A stretch of 17,248 bases of DNA from positions 1 through 17,248 of the forward strand of contig JAEWMH010000063.1 in the NCBI GenBank assembly GCA_023393235.1, written 5' to 3'. Origin of the DNA: Bacillota bacterium. GTDB taxonomy: Bacteria; Bacillota; Bacilli; Paenibacillales; NBRC-103111. Shown here in pieces: positions 7,027-13,364 of this stretch (positions within the stretch are counted from its first letter, which is position 1; the number at the start of each line of letters is the position of its first letter). A program made the position numbers and the translations under genes. The notes beneath the pieces are model-generated. The model was not told the DNA's origin. It did no database searches and was given only the letters and a program-made list of their open reading frames with translations.

Positions 7027-7203
7027 TCAATAGGTCGCGTGCCTGCCCCAATCCGAGCAGTCCTCCTCCGCCACTCCGCGCAGGGACAGCTCCATTTGCT
7101 CCCGTGCTCTGGCCATTTCCATCAGCTCTCCGAAGGGATCGGTAAAATCCTGCTTCAAACGGGAATGGTCCTCCACCAGCTTGGTCATCCGGTACAATAA
7201 CAT
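7027..7203 (-). CDS. Small hypothetical protein, 58 aa
   Basis: Reading the minus strand, an ATG at 7203 opens a 58-residue frame: MLLYRMTKLVEDHSRLKQDF, then TDPFGELMEMARAREQMELS, then LRGVAEEDCSDWGRHATY and a TGA. A consensus TAAAGGAGGC ribosome site (7211-7220) lies eight bases before the ATG, and the bidirectional terminator (6890-6959) lies downstream, so this is very likely translated. The sequence looks mostly helical and charged, with a single cysteine (C49) and no membrane segment. I do not recognise the family. Longer open frames in other phases here lack such a ribosome site. It stands alone between cysK and the pseudouridine synthase gene. Confidence 0.72.
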   Translation of the reverse strand: MLLYRMTKLVEDHSRLKQDFTDPFGELMEMARAREQMELSLRGVAEEDCSDWGRHATY

Positions 7204-7277
7204 GGCATTCGCCTCCTTTAAGGCATGATTTGGTCTTCAACCCGTTTCCATGGTACACTGCAAACATCAACGGATGA

Positions 7278-7305
7278 TGAACACTTATGCCGTATATGGT
7301 AAAAT
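7278..7305 (+). promoter_or_regulatory. Candidate promoter of the pseudouridine synthase gene
   Basis: TGAACA (7278-7283) and an extended -10, TGGTAAAAT (7297-7305), are 16 bases apart. The -10 is embedded in an inverted repeat, CCGTAT (7290-7295) with ATACGG (7310-7315), which could be an operator or incidental. The leader to the TTG start would be about 70 bases. Confidence 0.35.
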
Positions 7306-7380
7306 GCCCATACGGAGTCTGTTTTATACATTTCGGCGCTATCTGAATTCGAGCATTTTTATAGAAAATGAGGGATTGTC

Positions 7381-8265
7381 TTGAGCAAGTCCAATGAAAC
7401 GGTCTTCACCGCCACGGAGCAAGAAGAATTGCTCCCCTTCCTGATCCGGAGCATGCCGGGCAAAGGAAGAAACCATGTGAAATCCATACTCGCCAGAGGC
7501 CAGGTCTATGTAGGGGGCAAACGCACCACCAAGCACAACCATCCGCTTGTGCCTGGGCAGAAGGTTACGGTTTCCTGGACCAAATCCTTCGAGGAGGAGA
7601 TTCTCCAGGGGGTCTCCATCCTGTTCGAGGATGACCATCTCCTGGTAGTGGAAAAAGAAGCGGGACTTCTCTCCATCGCCTCTGAAAAGGAGCAGCAGTT
7701 CACCGCCTACGCCATGCTGACGGATTATGTCCGGCGCACCAATCCGCGCAACCGGATTTTTGTGGTCCACCGGCTGGACCGGGATACCTCCGGGGTCATG
7801 ATCTTCGCCAAAACGGAGAAGGCCAAGGAAACCCTGCAGGCCAACTGGCAGGACGCTGTGGAGGCGCGCATCTATGTAGCGCTGGTGGAAGGCAAGGTCA
7901 GGCAGCCTGAGGGGGTCATCACCTCCTGGCTCAAGGAGAGCAAAACCCTGAAGATGTACTCCAGCCCCCACCCCAACGACGGCCAAAAAGCGGTAACCCG
8001 CTATAAGCTGCTCCAGCAGAATCAGGAATACTCCCTTCTGGAATTAGAGCTGGAAACCGGACGAAAGAACCAGATCCGCGTTCATATGGAGGATCTGGGC
8101 CACCCCATCGCCGGGGACAAGAAGTATGGCTCCCGCCAAAACCCCCTGGGACGCCTGGGCCTGCACGCCCAGTCCATCGCCTTCACCCACCCCATTACGG
8201 GGGAGGCCATGCGTTTTACCACCAAGGTGCCCAAAGCCTTCTATAAACGCTCGGAGCAGGTGTAA
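7381..8265 (+). CDS. RluA-family pseudouridine synthase with S4-like N-terminal domain
   Basis: Isomerises uridine to pseudouridine in RNA. The protein has 294 residues. Residues about 14-66 resemble an S4 RNA-binding domain (VKSILARGQVYVGGKRTTKHNHPLVPGQKV in parts). The catalytic domain follows, with HRLDRDTSGVM at 130-140, where D133 is the expected catalytic aspartate, then ARIYVALVEG, the RKNQIRVHM motif, and GHPIAGDKKYG plus GLHAQSIAF near the end. The start is a TTG at 7381 with GAGGG (7370-7374) six bases upstream; no better ATG precedes the domain. Bacilli have several paralogues (YlyB, YjbO, YhcT), and this one is closest in length and layout to YhcT, so I assign no rRNA or tRNA target. 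It ends in a hairpin terminator. Confidence 0.9.
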   Translation: MSKSNETVFTATEQEELLPFLIRSMPGKGRNHVKSILARGQVYVGGKRTTKHNHPLVPGQKVTVSWTKSFEEEILQGVSILFEDDHLLVVEKEAGLLSIASEKEQQFTAYAMLTDYVRRTNPRNRIFVVHRLDRDTSGVMIFAKTEKAKETLQANWQDAVEARIYVALVEGKVRQPEGVITSWLKESKTLKMYSSPHPNDGQKAVTRYKLLQQNQEYSLLELELETGRKNQIRVHMEDLGHPIAGDKKYGSRQNPLGRLGLHAQSIAFTHPITGEAMRFTTKVPKAFYKRSEQV

Positions 8266-8277
8266 CAGAGTGACAAA

Positions 8278-8325
8278 AAGGACCGGCAGGGATGGCGCAC
8301 ATCCTCCGGTCCTTCTGTTTTGCTT
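8278..8325 (+). terminator. Terminator after the pseudouridine synthase gene, possibly bidirectional
   Basis: AAGGACCGG (8278-8286) pairs with CCGGTCCTT (8306-8314), with an inner stem GGGATG/CATCC, followed by a T-rich stretch. A run of A before the left arm could serve the convergent gene that ends at 8339. Confidence 0.8.
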
Positions 8326-8338
8326 AGTATAAAGCTGC

Positions 8339-8653
8339 TTATTCCTGAGGCTTGTCTTCCTTCTCGGTGTATTCCCCCCGGGCCTTGCGCTCCTCCAGGT
8401 CCTTCGCCATCAAATCCTGGTAATCCGTGGTGATATGATACGCCGTCACCTGGTCGCGGGTTACCTCGAACACTTCGTTGTATTCCCAGGAGCCCTCCTC
8501 CGTACGTGAACGGCCCCGGAGCGCATACCGCTGCTCGCCGATGATGATGAAGCGCTCCTCATCGTAATACCCCTCATCATGGGCGCCCAGCTTCATATCC
8601 AGCCATTCCTTGGGAAAGGACACCTTGCGCCCTAATTTAAACATCGTATCCAT
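8339..8653 (-). CDS. Hypothetical protein, 104 aa, downstream of yfkK
   Basis: I do not recognise the family. It is 104 residues, very acidic at the C-terminus (KDLEERKARGEYTEKEDKPQE in two short parts), with no cysteine, membrane segment or signal peptide. The middle (about 31-75: DEERFIIIGEQRYALRG, then SWEYNEVFEVTRDQVTAYHI) alternates hydrophobic and polar residues in a way that suggests a small beta-barrel or sheet. The ATG at 8653 has AAGGAGG ten bases upstream. The upstream gene yfkK ends only about 20 bases before the start, so the two form an operon. A terminator shared with the convergent gene lies just downstream. Confidence 0.75.
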   Translation of the reverse strand: MDTMFKLGRKVSFPKEWLDMKLGAHDEGYYDEERFIIIGEQRYALRGRSRTEEGSWEYNEVFEVTRDQVTAYHITTDYQDLMAKDLEERKARGEYTEKEDKPQE

Positions 8654-8673
8654 CTGTCCGTTGCCTCCTTATG

Positions 8674-8904
8674 TTACGCCTGCGGCTTGCGCAGCTTGCC
8701 AAGCTCAGAGACGATGGCGTCAATCTCGCTTACGCTAAACCGCTCCTTACTGGAAACCAGCTCGTAGATATCCTGCAGATCCTCAAATTTGTTCTCGTCA
8801 AAAAACTCCGGCCGGATGGCCGCGCCGCTGGCTACCCGCAGCTTGGTTTTGATGGCCTCAATCATATAGGCAATGGATTCTTCAGTATTGCGGGACACGT
8901 CCAT
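8674..8904 (-). CDS. yfkK: UPF0435 / DUF1128 family protein (YfkK-like)
   Basis: A 76-residue cytoplasmic protein matching the DUF1128 (UPF0435) family of Bacilli, function unknown. Typical features are an N-terminal helix SEESIAYMIEAIKTKLR-like stretch (here TEESIAYMIEAIKTKLR), a middle DENKFEDLQDIYELV and a C-terminal FSVSEIDAIVSELGKLRK; the size equals that of B. subtilis YfkK. The ATG at 8904 is preceded by AAAGGA at about nine bases. It is the first gene of a two-gene unit with the 104-residue protein. An extended -10 promoter element lies about 50 bases upstream. Confidence 0.85.
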   Translation of the reverse strand: MDVSRNTEESIAYMIEAIKTKLRVASGAAIRPEFFDENKFEDLQDIYELVSSKERFSVSEIDAIVSELGKLRKPQA

Positions 8905-8952
8905 GGTCTACCGTCCTTTGCAATTTTTTCGGGGGGGATTGTTTTAATTCTC

Positions 8953-8961
8953 ATTGTAGCA
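8953..8961 (-). promoter_or_regulatory. Extended -10 element of the yfkK operon
   Basis: On the minus strand TGCTACAAT (8961 down to 8953) is an extended -10 with five of six core matches. No good -35 box is seen; its position falls inside the terminator hairpin of the upstream radical SAM gene. Confidence 0.4.
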
Positions 8962-8972
8962 TGCCTGTGCGC

Positions 8973-9009
8973 AAAAAACACCGGAAGAGGCTAATCCGCT
9001 CTCCCGGTG
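8973..9009 (-). terminator. Terminator of the AhbC/NirJ1-like gene
   Basis: On the minus strand CACCGGGAGAG (8999-9009) pairs, with one mismatch, with CTCTTCCGGTG (8979-8989) and is followed by six T (8973-8978). It lies about 75 bases after the stop at 9084. Confidence 0.85.
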
Positions 9010-9083
9010 CTTGTTTGAGATCCATATAGTGTATACCCGTCCCTTCGCAAATATGCCGCAAGGGAATTGCGCCCGAGTTTTTC

Positions 9084-10262
9084 TTATCGGACGGCCTGCT
9101 CCTGCCTGATCTCCTCGTCACTGAGGAAACAGGCCGGATCGTCCGCCCACAGGTCTCCGTGCACAGCCAAGGAGCGGGAACGGAAGTTTCCGTTGCAGAT
9201 GTCCAGATACCGGCAGCTGCCGCAACGCCCGGATAGCAGGGGCTTCCGGTCCCGGAGCCCGGTCAGCACCGGATGGGAGCCGAACCAGATGTTCCGGAAA
9301 GGCTCCTGCTTCACATTCCCGAAGGTCACATCCGGCGTAAACTGGTCGGGATGGACATTGCCCAGGTGGTCGATGTTGCAGATGGCGATGCCTGTCCGGT
9401 TGCCGCCGTTCATGCGCAGCTTGCGCAGAATATCCGCCGCACGCTCCTCGTTGAGCTCCAGCGCCTTCATATACAGGTAAACCGCGTCGGCATGGTTGTC
9501 GACGGTCAGAAGCTCCTTTTGCAGACCGCGGCGGTTGAAGTCCCGGGCCTTCTCGAAGATATAGTCCAGCGCAGCCCGGGTCTCCTCGTGAGAGATATCG
9601 TCGGAGAGTGAACCCCGGCCGGTATACACCATGTGGTAGAAGCAGGCCCGTTGGATACCCTCCTTCTCCATGAGCTCGAAGATCAGCGGCAGCTGGGCAA
9701 TGTTGTGGCGGTTCATGGTGAAGCGCAGTCCCACCTTTTGGCCTTGGCTGATGCAATTGCGCACTCCCCGCATCGCCAGCTCGAAGGCTCCGGTCCGGTT
9801 CCGGAAATAATCATGGACCTCACCGATGCCATCCAGGCTGATGCCCACATATCCCACACCCAGCTCCTTGATCCGGCGGGCAGCGGTTTCATCAATCAAG
9901 GTGCCATTGGTCGAAAAGGTAATGCGGATGCCCTTGCCAATGGCATATTCCGCCAGGTAGAAAATATCCGGCCGCGCCAGCGGCTCCCCGCCGGAAAACA
10001 GGATGACGGGAACCTTCATCTCCGCCATCTCGTCGATCAGCCGGAGCGCTTCTTGGGTATCCAGCTCACCTTCGTACTTTTTATTCTCAGAATTGGCATA
10101 ACAGTGCATACACTTCAAGTTGCAGGAACGGGTTACGCTCCATACGACAACAGGACCGGCTCCCGAATGGGTGCCCGTCCGGTGGCCCCGCGATCCCTCC
10201 GAATACCGGAGCTGGTCGCCGTAGGATTCCACGTCCGCAAGGAGATGTGAAACGGCTAACAT
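9084..10262 (-). CDS. Radical SAM/SPASM protein, AhbC/NirJ1-like (heme-type biosynthesis)
   Basis: A 392-residue radical SAM enzyme. The core cysteines are C47, C51 and C54 in TRSCNLKCMHCYA; SGGEPLARPDIF and STNGTLI follow. The C-terminal SPASM-type cluster cysteines include C347, C350, C356 and C378 (GRCGSCRYLDICNGNFRSR, DDPAC). The opening, SHLLADVESYGDQLRYSEGS, and stretches LRFTMNRHN, CFYHMVYTGRG and TVDNHADAVYLY resemble, from memory, the AhbC/NirJ1 group that removes acetate side chains from didecarboxysiroheme on the alternative heme or heme d1 route; AhbD is the main alternative. No other ahb or nir genes are in the window, so the substrate is open. The ATG at 10262 is chosen over 10280 because AAAGGGGAG lies six bases upstream of it. 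It is divergent from a second radical SAM gene. Confidence 0.72.
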   Translation of the reverse strand: MLAVSHLLADVESYGDQLRYSEGSRGHRTGTHSGAGPVVVWSVTRSCNLKCMHCYANSENKKYEGELDTQEALRLIDEMAEMKVPVILFSGGEPLARPDIFYLAEYAIGKGIRITFSTNGTLIDETAARRIKELGVGYVGISLDGIGEVHDYFRNRTGAFELAMRGVRNCISQGQKVGLRFTMNRHNIAQLPLIFELMEKEGIQRACFYHMVYTGRGSLSDDISHEETRAALDYIFEKARDFNRRGLQKELLTVDNHADAVYLYMKALELNEERAADILRKLRMNGGNRTGIAICNIDHLGNVHPDQFTPDVTFGNVKQEPFRNIWFGSHPVLTGLRDRKPLLSGRCGSCRYLDICNGNFRSRSLAVHGDLWADDPACFLSDEEIRQEQAVR

Positions 10263-10366
10263 GGCTGTCTCCCCTTTCATTCATCCTACTTGTGTTCCCT
10301 AGATTGTTCCAAACTATGTCAATGGCAATATTGTCTAAATTGTAAACGAATGACCCGGACAAACTC

Positions 10367-10382
10367 TGTGATTATTATCATA
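10367..10382. promoter_or_regulatory. FNR/CRP-type operator between the two radical SAM genes
   Basis: TGTGATTATTATCATA matches the TGTGA-N6-TCACA consensus used by FNR in Bacilli at nine of ten conserved positions. Its centre (10374.5) is 41.5 bases upstream of the start predicted from the extended -10 at 10401-10409, the classic class II activator position. This suggests anaerobic activation of the plus-strand gene; effect on the divergent gene cannot be judged. Confidence 0.6.
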
Positions 10383-10400
10383 ATAGAATGATTTCGGATT

Positions 10401-10409
10401 TGATATGGT
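10401..10409 (+). promoter_or_regulatory. Extended -10 of the TIGR04053-like gene
   Basis: TGATATGGT is a TGn extended -10 followed by TATGGT (four of six). There is no good -35 box, as expected for an activator-dependent promoter with the FNR-type site centred at about -41.5. The leader to the ATG at 10460 would be about 44 bases. Confidence 0.45.
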
Positions 10410-10459
10410 AAGACTGGTAAAGGATGTTTATGCAACATTAACCAAGGAGGATAACGGGT

Positions 10460-11800
10460 ATGATGCCTGTGGATTTTAACCGTAATCCATTTATTGTTGT
10501 GTGGGAAATAACCCGGGCCTGCGCCCTTCATTGTGTCCATTGCCGGGCCGAGGCACAGCACCGCCGCCATCCGGATGAGCTGTCCACCGAGGAGGGCAAA
10601 CGCCTGCTGGACGAAATCCAGAGCATGGATTCGCCGATCTTCGTATTTACCGGAGGCGACCCCTTGATCCGGGAGGACTTGTTTGAGTTGGCCGCCTACG
10701 GCAAAAGCATCGGGCTGCGGGTGTCCATGACCCCCAGCGCCACCCCACGGGTGACCATCGACTCCATGAAGAAGGCGGCAGAAATCGGTTTGGACCGCTG
10801 GGCCTTCAGTCTGGACGGCTCCAATGCCGCCATCCATGACCGGTTCCGGGGCACCTCCGGCTCCTTCGACCTGACTATGCGCTCGCTGAAATATCTGCGG
10901 GAGCTGGGTATGCCTCTGCAGATCAATACGACCGTTTGTGTACATAACAAACATGACCTGCTCCATATCGCCAATCTGCTGACGGAGATGGGTGTAGTCA
11001 TGTGGAGCGTATTCTTCCTGGTGCCCACGGGCAGAGGCAAGGATGACGACATGATCTCGCCGGAAGAGGGCGAGGAGATTCTCCACTGGCTGGCGGAGCT
11101 GGGCGAACGGGTGCCCTTCGGCGTCAAAACCACCGCCGCTCCCTTCTACCGCCGGGTCCTGGACCAGCGGGCCAAGGCGGCGGGGCAAGCGCCTGGCGAG
11201 GTGGCCGGGCGGATGCTGGGGGTGCCGGAGCTGGCTACCACCACCGGCAAACATCCCTTTGCTGCGGCAAGCGGCGCGGAGCTCCACGGGGCTGCTGCGG
11301 GTGGGCATCTCCATGGGAGAGCAGACTATAACGCCGCATCCGGCGGTCATCCCGCTGGGCACCCTCACGCAGCGAACAGCCACCCCGGCAGCAGCGGGCC
11401 GATGGGCCATAGCCCTGCGGCAGTCGGCCACCCGGGCCACAGCAGCAGCCCCTTTGGGGCAGGCGACGGCAAAGCCGCCATGCGCGCTCCCCGTGGCGTC
11501 ACCGACGGCAGCGGCTTTGTCTTCATCTCCCATACGGGGGAGATTTCGCCCAGCGGCTTTCTCCCTCTCGTCTGCGGCAATGTGCGGGAGGAGAAGCTGT
11601 CCGACGTGTACCGGACCCATCCGGTGTTCACCTCCATCCGCTCGCCGGAGCTGTACACGGGCAAATGCGGCGTCTGCGACTACAGCCGCATGTGCGGCGG
11701 CTCCCGGGCGCGGGCCTACACCGCCACCGGCGATTATATGGGCAGCGATCCCGCCTGCGCCTACATCCCGCCGACTTGGCGGGAGCTGGTGCAGCAGTAA
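10460..11800 (+). CDS. Radical SAM/SPASM protein, TIGR04053-like, with His-rich insertion
   Basis: A 446-residue enzyme with cluster cysteines C21, C25 and C28 in TRACALHCVHC, then FTGGDPLIRED (63-73), SLDGSNAAIHDRFRG (117-131) and a SPASM-type C-terminus with C372, C403, C406, C412 and C433. The layout resembles the TIGR04053 family (from memory, not searched), whose substrate is unknown to me; AhbD-like chemistry is an alternative. Between the core and the SPASM part, residues about 241-341 form a low-complexity stretch rich in Gly, Ala, Ser and Pro with eleven His. The frame is open through it and both flanks match the family, so this is an insertion, not a frameshift. The ATG at 10460 has AAGGAGG (10444-10450) nine bases upstream. 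Upstream sits an FNR-type box. No terminator is evident after the stop. Confidence 0.8.
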   Translation: MMPVDFNRNPFIVVWEITRACALHCVHCRAEAQHRRHPDELSTEEGKRLLDEIQSMDSPIFVFTGGDPLIREDLFELAAYGKSIGLRVSMTPSATPRVTIDSMKKAAEIGLDRWAFSLDGSNAAIHDRFRGTSGSFDLTMRSLKYLRELGMPLQINTTVCVHNKHDLLHIANLLTEMGVVMWSVFFLVPTGRGKDDDMISPEEGEEILHWLAELGERVPFGVKTTAAPFYRRVLDQRAKAAGQAPGEVAGRMLGVPELATTTGKHPFAAASGAELHGAAAGGHLHGRADYNAASGGHPAGHPHAANSHPGSSGPMGHSPAAVGHPGHSSSPFGAGDGKAAMRAPRGVTDGSGFVFISHTGEISPSGFLPLVCGNVREEKLSDVYRTHPVFTSIRSPELYTGKCGVCDYSRMCGGSRARAYTATGDYMGSDPACAYIPPTWRELVQQ

Positions 11801-11921
11801 CCGAGGCTGTTGGCAGGGTGAACGGGTTGCGGCGGATGAACGTGCCTAAGCGGCAGCTGCCGCTCCCGAATCCGTTGGTGCAACGCCGTATGACCGATTC
11901 AGGTCCGTTGGGCACACTGAG

Positions 11922-11994
11922 AAACCGCTCGCTTGGCGCAACCATGAAACCGCTCAATGTATGTCCATGAAACCGTTCACCGGGCGCACCAAGT
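11922..11994. repeat. Short degenerate direct repeats around AAACCGCTC
   Basis: GAAACCGCTC (11921-11930), CCATGAAACCGCTCA (11942-11956) and CCATGAAACCGTTCA (11965-11979) are spaced about 23-25 bases apart, and GGCGCA(A)CC-like segments recur between and after them. A separate 14-bp perfect palindrome, GCGGCAGCTGCCGC, is at 11850-11863. No gene is seen between 11801 and 12050 on either strand: open frames there lack ribosome sites. Confidence 0.55.
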
Positions 11995-12052
11995 AACAGC
12001 CGCCCGCCTATCCCGCTCGAGGCACACTACCTCCTGAACCACCCGCCCTGCG

Positions 12053-12260
12053 CTAACGGAACTCAGAAGCCCTTACAGGCGGTTTTGCCTCCGTTTCGGA
12101 TTCTAACGGAACTCAGCGACGCTTAGGGACCAAAATCGGCGCAAAACTCCCATAGAAACCCTTCTAAGAGTCGCTCAGTTCCGTTACATTCGCCAACAAC
12201 CATAAATTTAGCTCTAACAGTCGCTGAGTTCCGTTACACCCACCGCTAACTGCAACTCAG
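12053..12260. repeat. Cluster of palindromic TAACGGAACTCAG repeats
   Basis: TAACGGAACTCAG occurs at 12054-12066 and 12104-12116. The complement occurs at 12164-12187 (with GAGTCGCTCAGTTCCGTTA) and 12214-12236 (GTCGCTGAGTTCCGTTA). A degenerate copy is at 12246-12260. The second and third copies are complementary over 24 bases with three mismatches (12103-12126 with 12164-12187), so the segment can fold into a long hairpin with a 37-base loop. The arrangement is that of a dispersed palindromic element present as several partial copies. No coding frame or T-run is linked to it. Confidence 0.8.
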
Positions 12261-12268
12261 TTCGCTCG

Positions 12269-12498
12269 GGATACTGGAGCCCGGGTTGCGGATACTGGAG
12301 TGCGGGATGTTGGAGTGCAGGTTGCTGTGTGCGGGATGCTGGAATCCGGACTGCGGACGCAGGGTGCGGAGTACAGGGTGCGGAGTACAGGGTGCGGAGT
12401 GCTGGATGCGGAGTCTGGGACGCGGGATGCTGGAGTGCGGAGTCCGGTACTCGAATGCGGGATGCAGGGTGCGGAATGCTGGGTGCGGGGCGATCTGG
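12269..12498. repeat. Degenerate 14-bp tandem repeat (minisatellite)
   Basis: Units close to GTGCGGAGTACAGG run head to tail; two identical units (12364-12377, 12378-12391) are followed by variants at 12392, 12406, 12420, 12434, 12455 and 12469. Seven-base half-units are inserted near 12341 and at 12448-12454, showing a 7-base sub-period. Outer units are more diverged. The frame is not kept, since 14 is not a multiple of three, and no ribosome site precedes the open frames here, so I treat it as non-coding. Confidence 0.82.
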
Positions 12499-12587
12499 TC
12501 TAACCAGCAACTCCCCCTCAAGCTCTACTCTTAGCTCCTGAGTTTTGTAACACTCCTCCCGCATTCCCGCCCAGCCCCTTCCACAAA

Positions 12588-12630
12588 CAAAAAAAGCGCC
12601 CCGCGTGAATCCTACGCGAGGCGCCGTTTT
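12588..12630 (-). terminator. Terminator downstream of the TetR gene
   Basis: GCGCCCCGCGT (12596-12606) pairs with ACGCGAGGCGC (12614-12624), with one central mismatch. On the minus strand it is followed by a run of T (12588-12595). It lies about 100 bases after the stop at 12733. TTTT on the other side makes plus-strand use possible too. Confidence 0.85.
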
Positions 12631-12732
12631 GTTTACCCGGTATGCACAGAAACGGGAAAATGTCTTTCGTAGAGCAACACTACAACGTTTAAACCCGTTA
12701 AACCACTAAAGCAGGGAGACGCACCTACGCGC

Positions 12733-13326
12733 TTATCCGGCGGCTATGTTCCGGCACAGGAATTCCACATGCTCCATCGCCAGGCTCTCCACTTCCTCGT
12801 ACGACTGGTAATAATGAATGCTGTAGGATATAAACCCGTGCAGAGACATAAACAGTATCCAGGGCATGGAATACAGCTGACCCGGAGTCAGCTCGCCGTT
12901 GGCGAACACACCTCTCACCACCGTTGCGAACATCTCCATACATTGGGCCTGCTTGGTCCGCGAATACTTCCGCAGCTCCCCGTCACGGACGGAGAACATG
13001 ATTTCGTAATGGTGCGGGTTCGCCATGCCGAAGCGGACAAATTCCAGCATAATTTCCTTCAGGTTCTCGACGCCGCAGGTCTCGGCCCGGTCCAGCATTT
13101 CTTTCTGGCGGGACAGCAGGTAGTTGAAATCCTCCACTACCAGCGCATAGAAGAGCTCGGCTTTATCCCGGAAATGGTAATACAACGCGCCATGGCTGTA
13201 ACCAAGGGCTTTGGCAATACTGCGCATGGTCAGCGTGTCATACCCCCTGGTTACAAACAGCACCCGGGCCTCCTCTAAAATCCTGTCTCTGCTCAATTCC
13301 TGATCCACTATTCTTCTTGCACACAT
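12733..13326 (-). CDS. TetR/AcrR family transcriptional regulator
   Basis: A 197-residue one-component repressor-type regulator. The N-terminal DNA-binding domain includes RDRILEEARVLFVTRGYDTLT and the helix-turn-helix about residues 33-52 (TMRSIAKALGYSHGALYYHF), followed by RDKAELFYALV, a textbook TetR N-terminus. The C-terminal ligand and dimer domain (about 65-197) is helical with aromatic residues (MPWILFMSLHGFISYSIHYY), consistent with a hydrophobic effector; the ligand cannot be told. The ATG at 13326 has GGAGAG just upstream. It starts 38 bases after the yigZ stop on the same strand and ends at a terminator, so it is probably the second gene of a yigZ-tetR transcript. No efflux or enzyme gene that it would clearly control is adjacent. 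Confidence 0.9.
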   Translation of the reverse strand: MCARRIVDQELSRDRILEEARVLFVTRGYDTLTMRSIAKALGYSHGALYYHFRDKAELFYALVVEDFNYLLSRQKEMLDRAETCGVENLKEIMLEFVRFGMANPHHYEIMFSVRDGELRKYSRTKQAQCMEMFATVVRGVFANGELTPGQLYSMPWILFMSLHGFISYSIHYYQSYEEVESLAMEHVEFLCRNIAAG

Positions 13327-13364
13327 GCTCTCTCCACCTGCTTTCTTCTCGATCTTCTATGTTT

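Noticed and set aside
6938..7270. A 110-codon minus-strand frame overlapping the 58-codon gene
   Set aside because: No ribosome site and it runs through the bidirectional terminator; the 58-codon frame has the consensus site.
10319..11620. A 433-codon minus-strand open frame
   Set aside because: Antisense to the TIGR04053-like radical SAM gene and overlapping its promoter; no motifs or ribosome site.
11850..11863. GCGGCAGCTGCCGC as terminator of the TIGR04053-like gene
   Set aside because: Perfect palindrome but no loop space and no T-run.
12269..12498. Possible CRISPR array
   Set aside because: Units are contiguous, 14 bp and degenerate, without unique spacers, and no cas genes are nearby.
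12214..12564. Open frames on both strands with repetitive Cys/Gly-rich or Pro/His-rich products
   Set aside because: They come from the 14-bp tandem repeat, which reads open in several frames; no ribosome site and unit length not a multiple of three.
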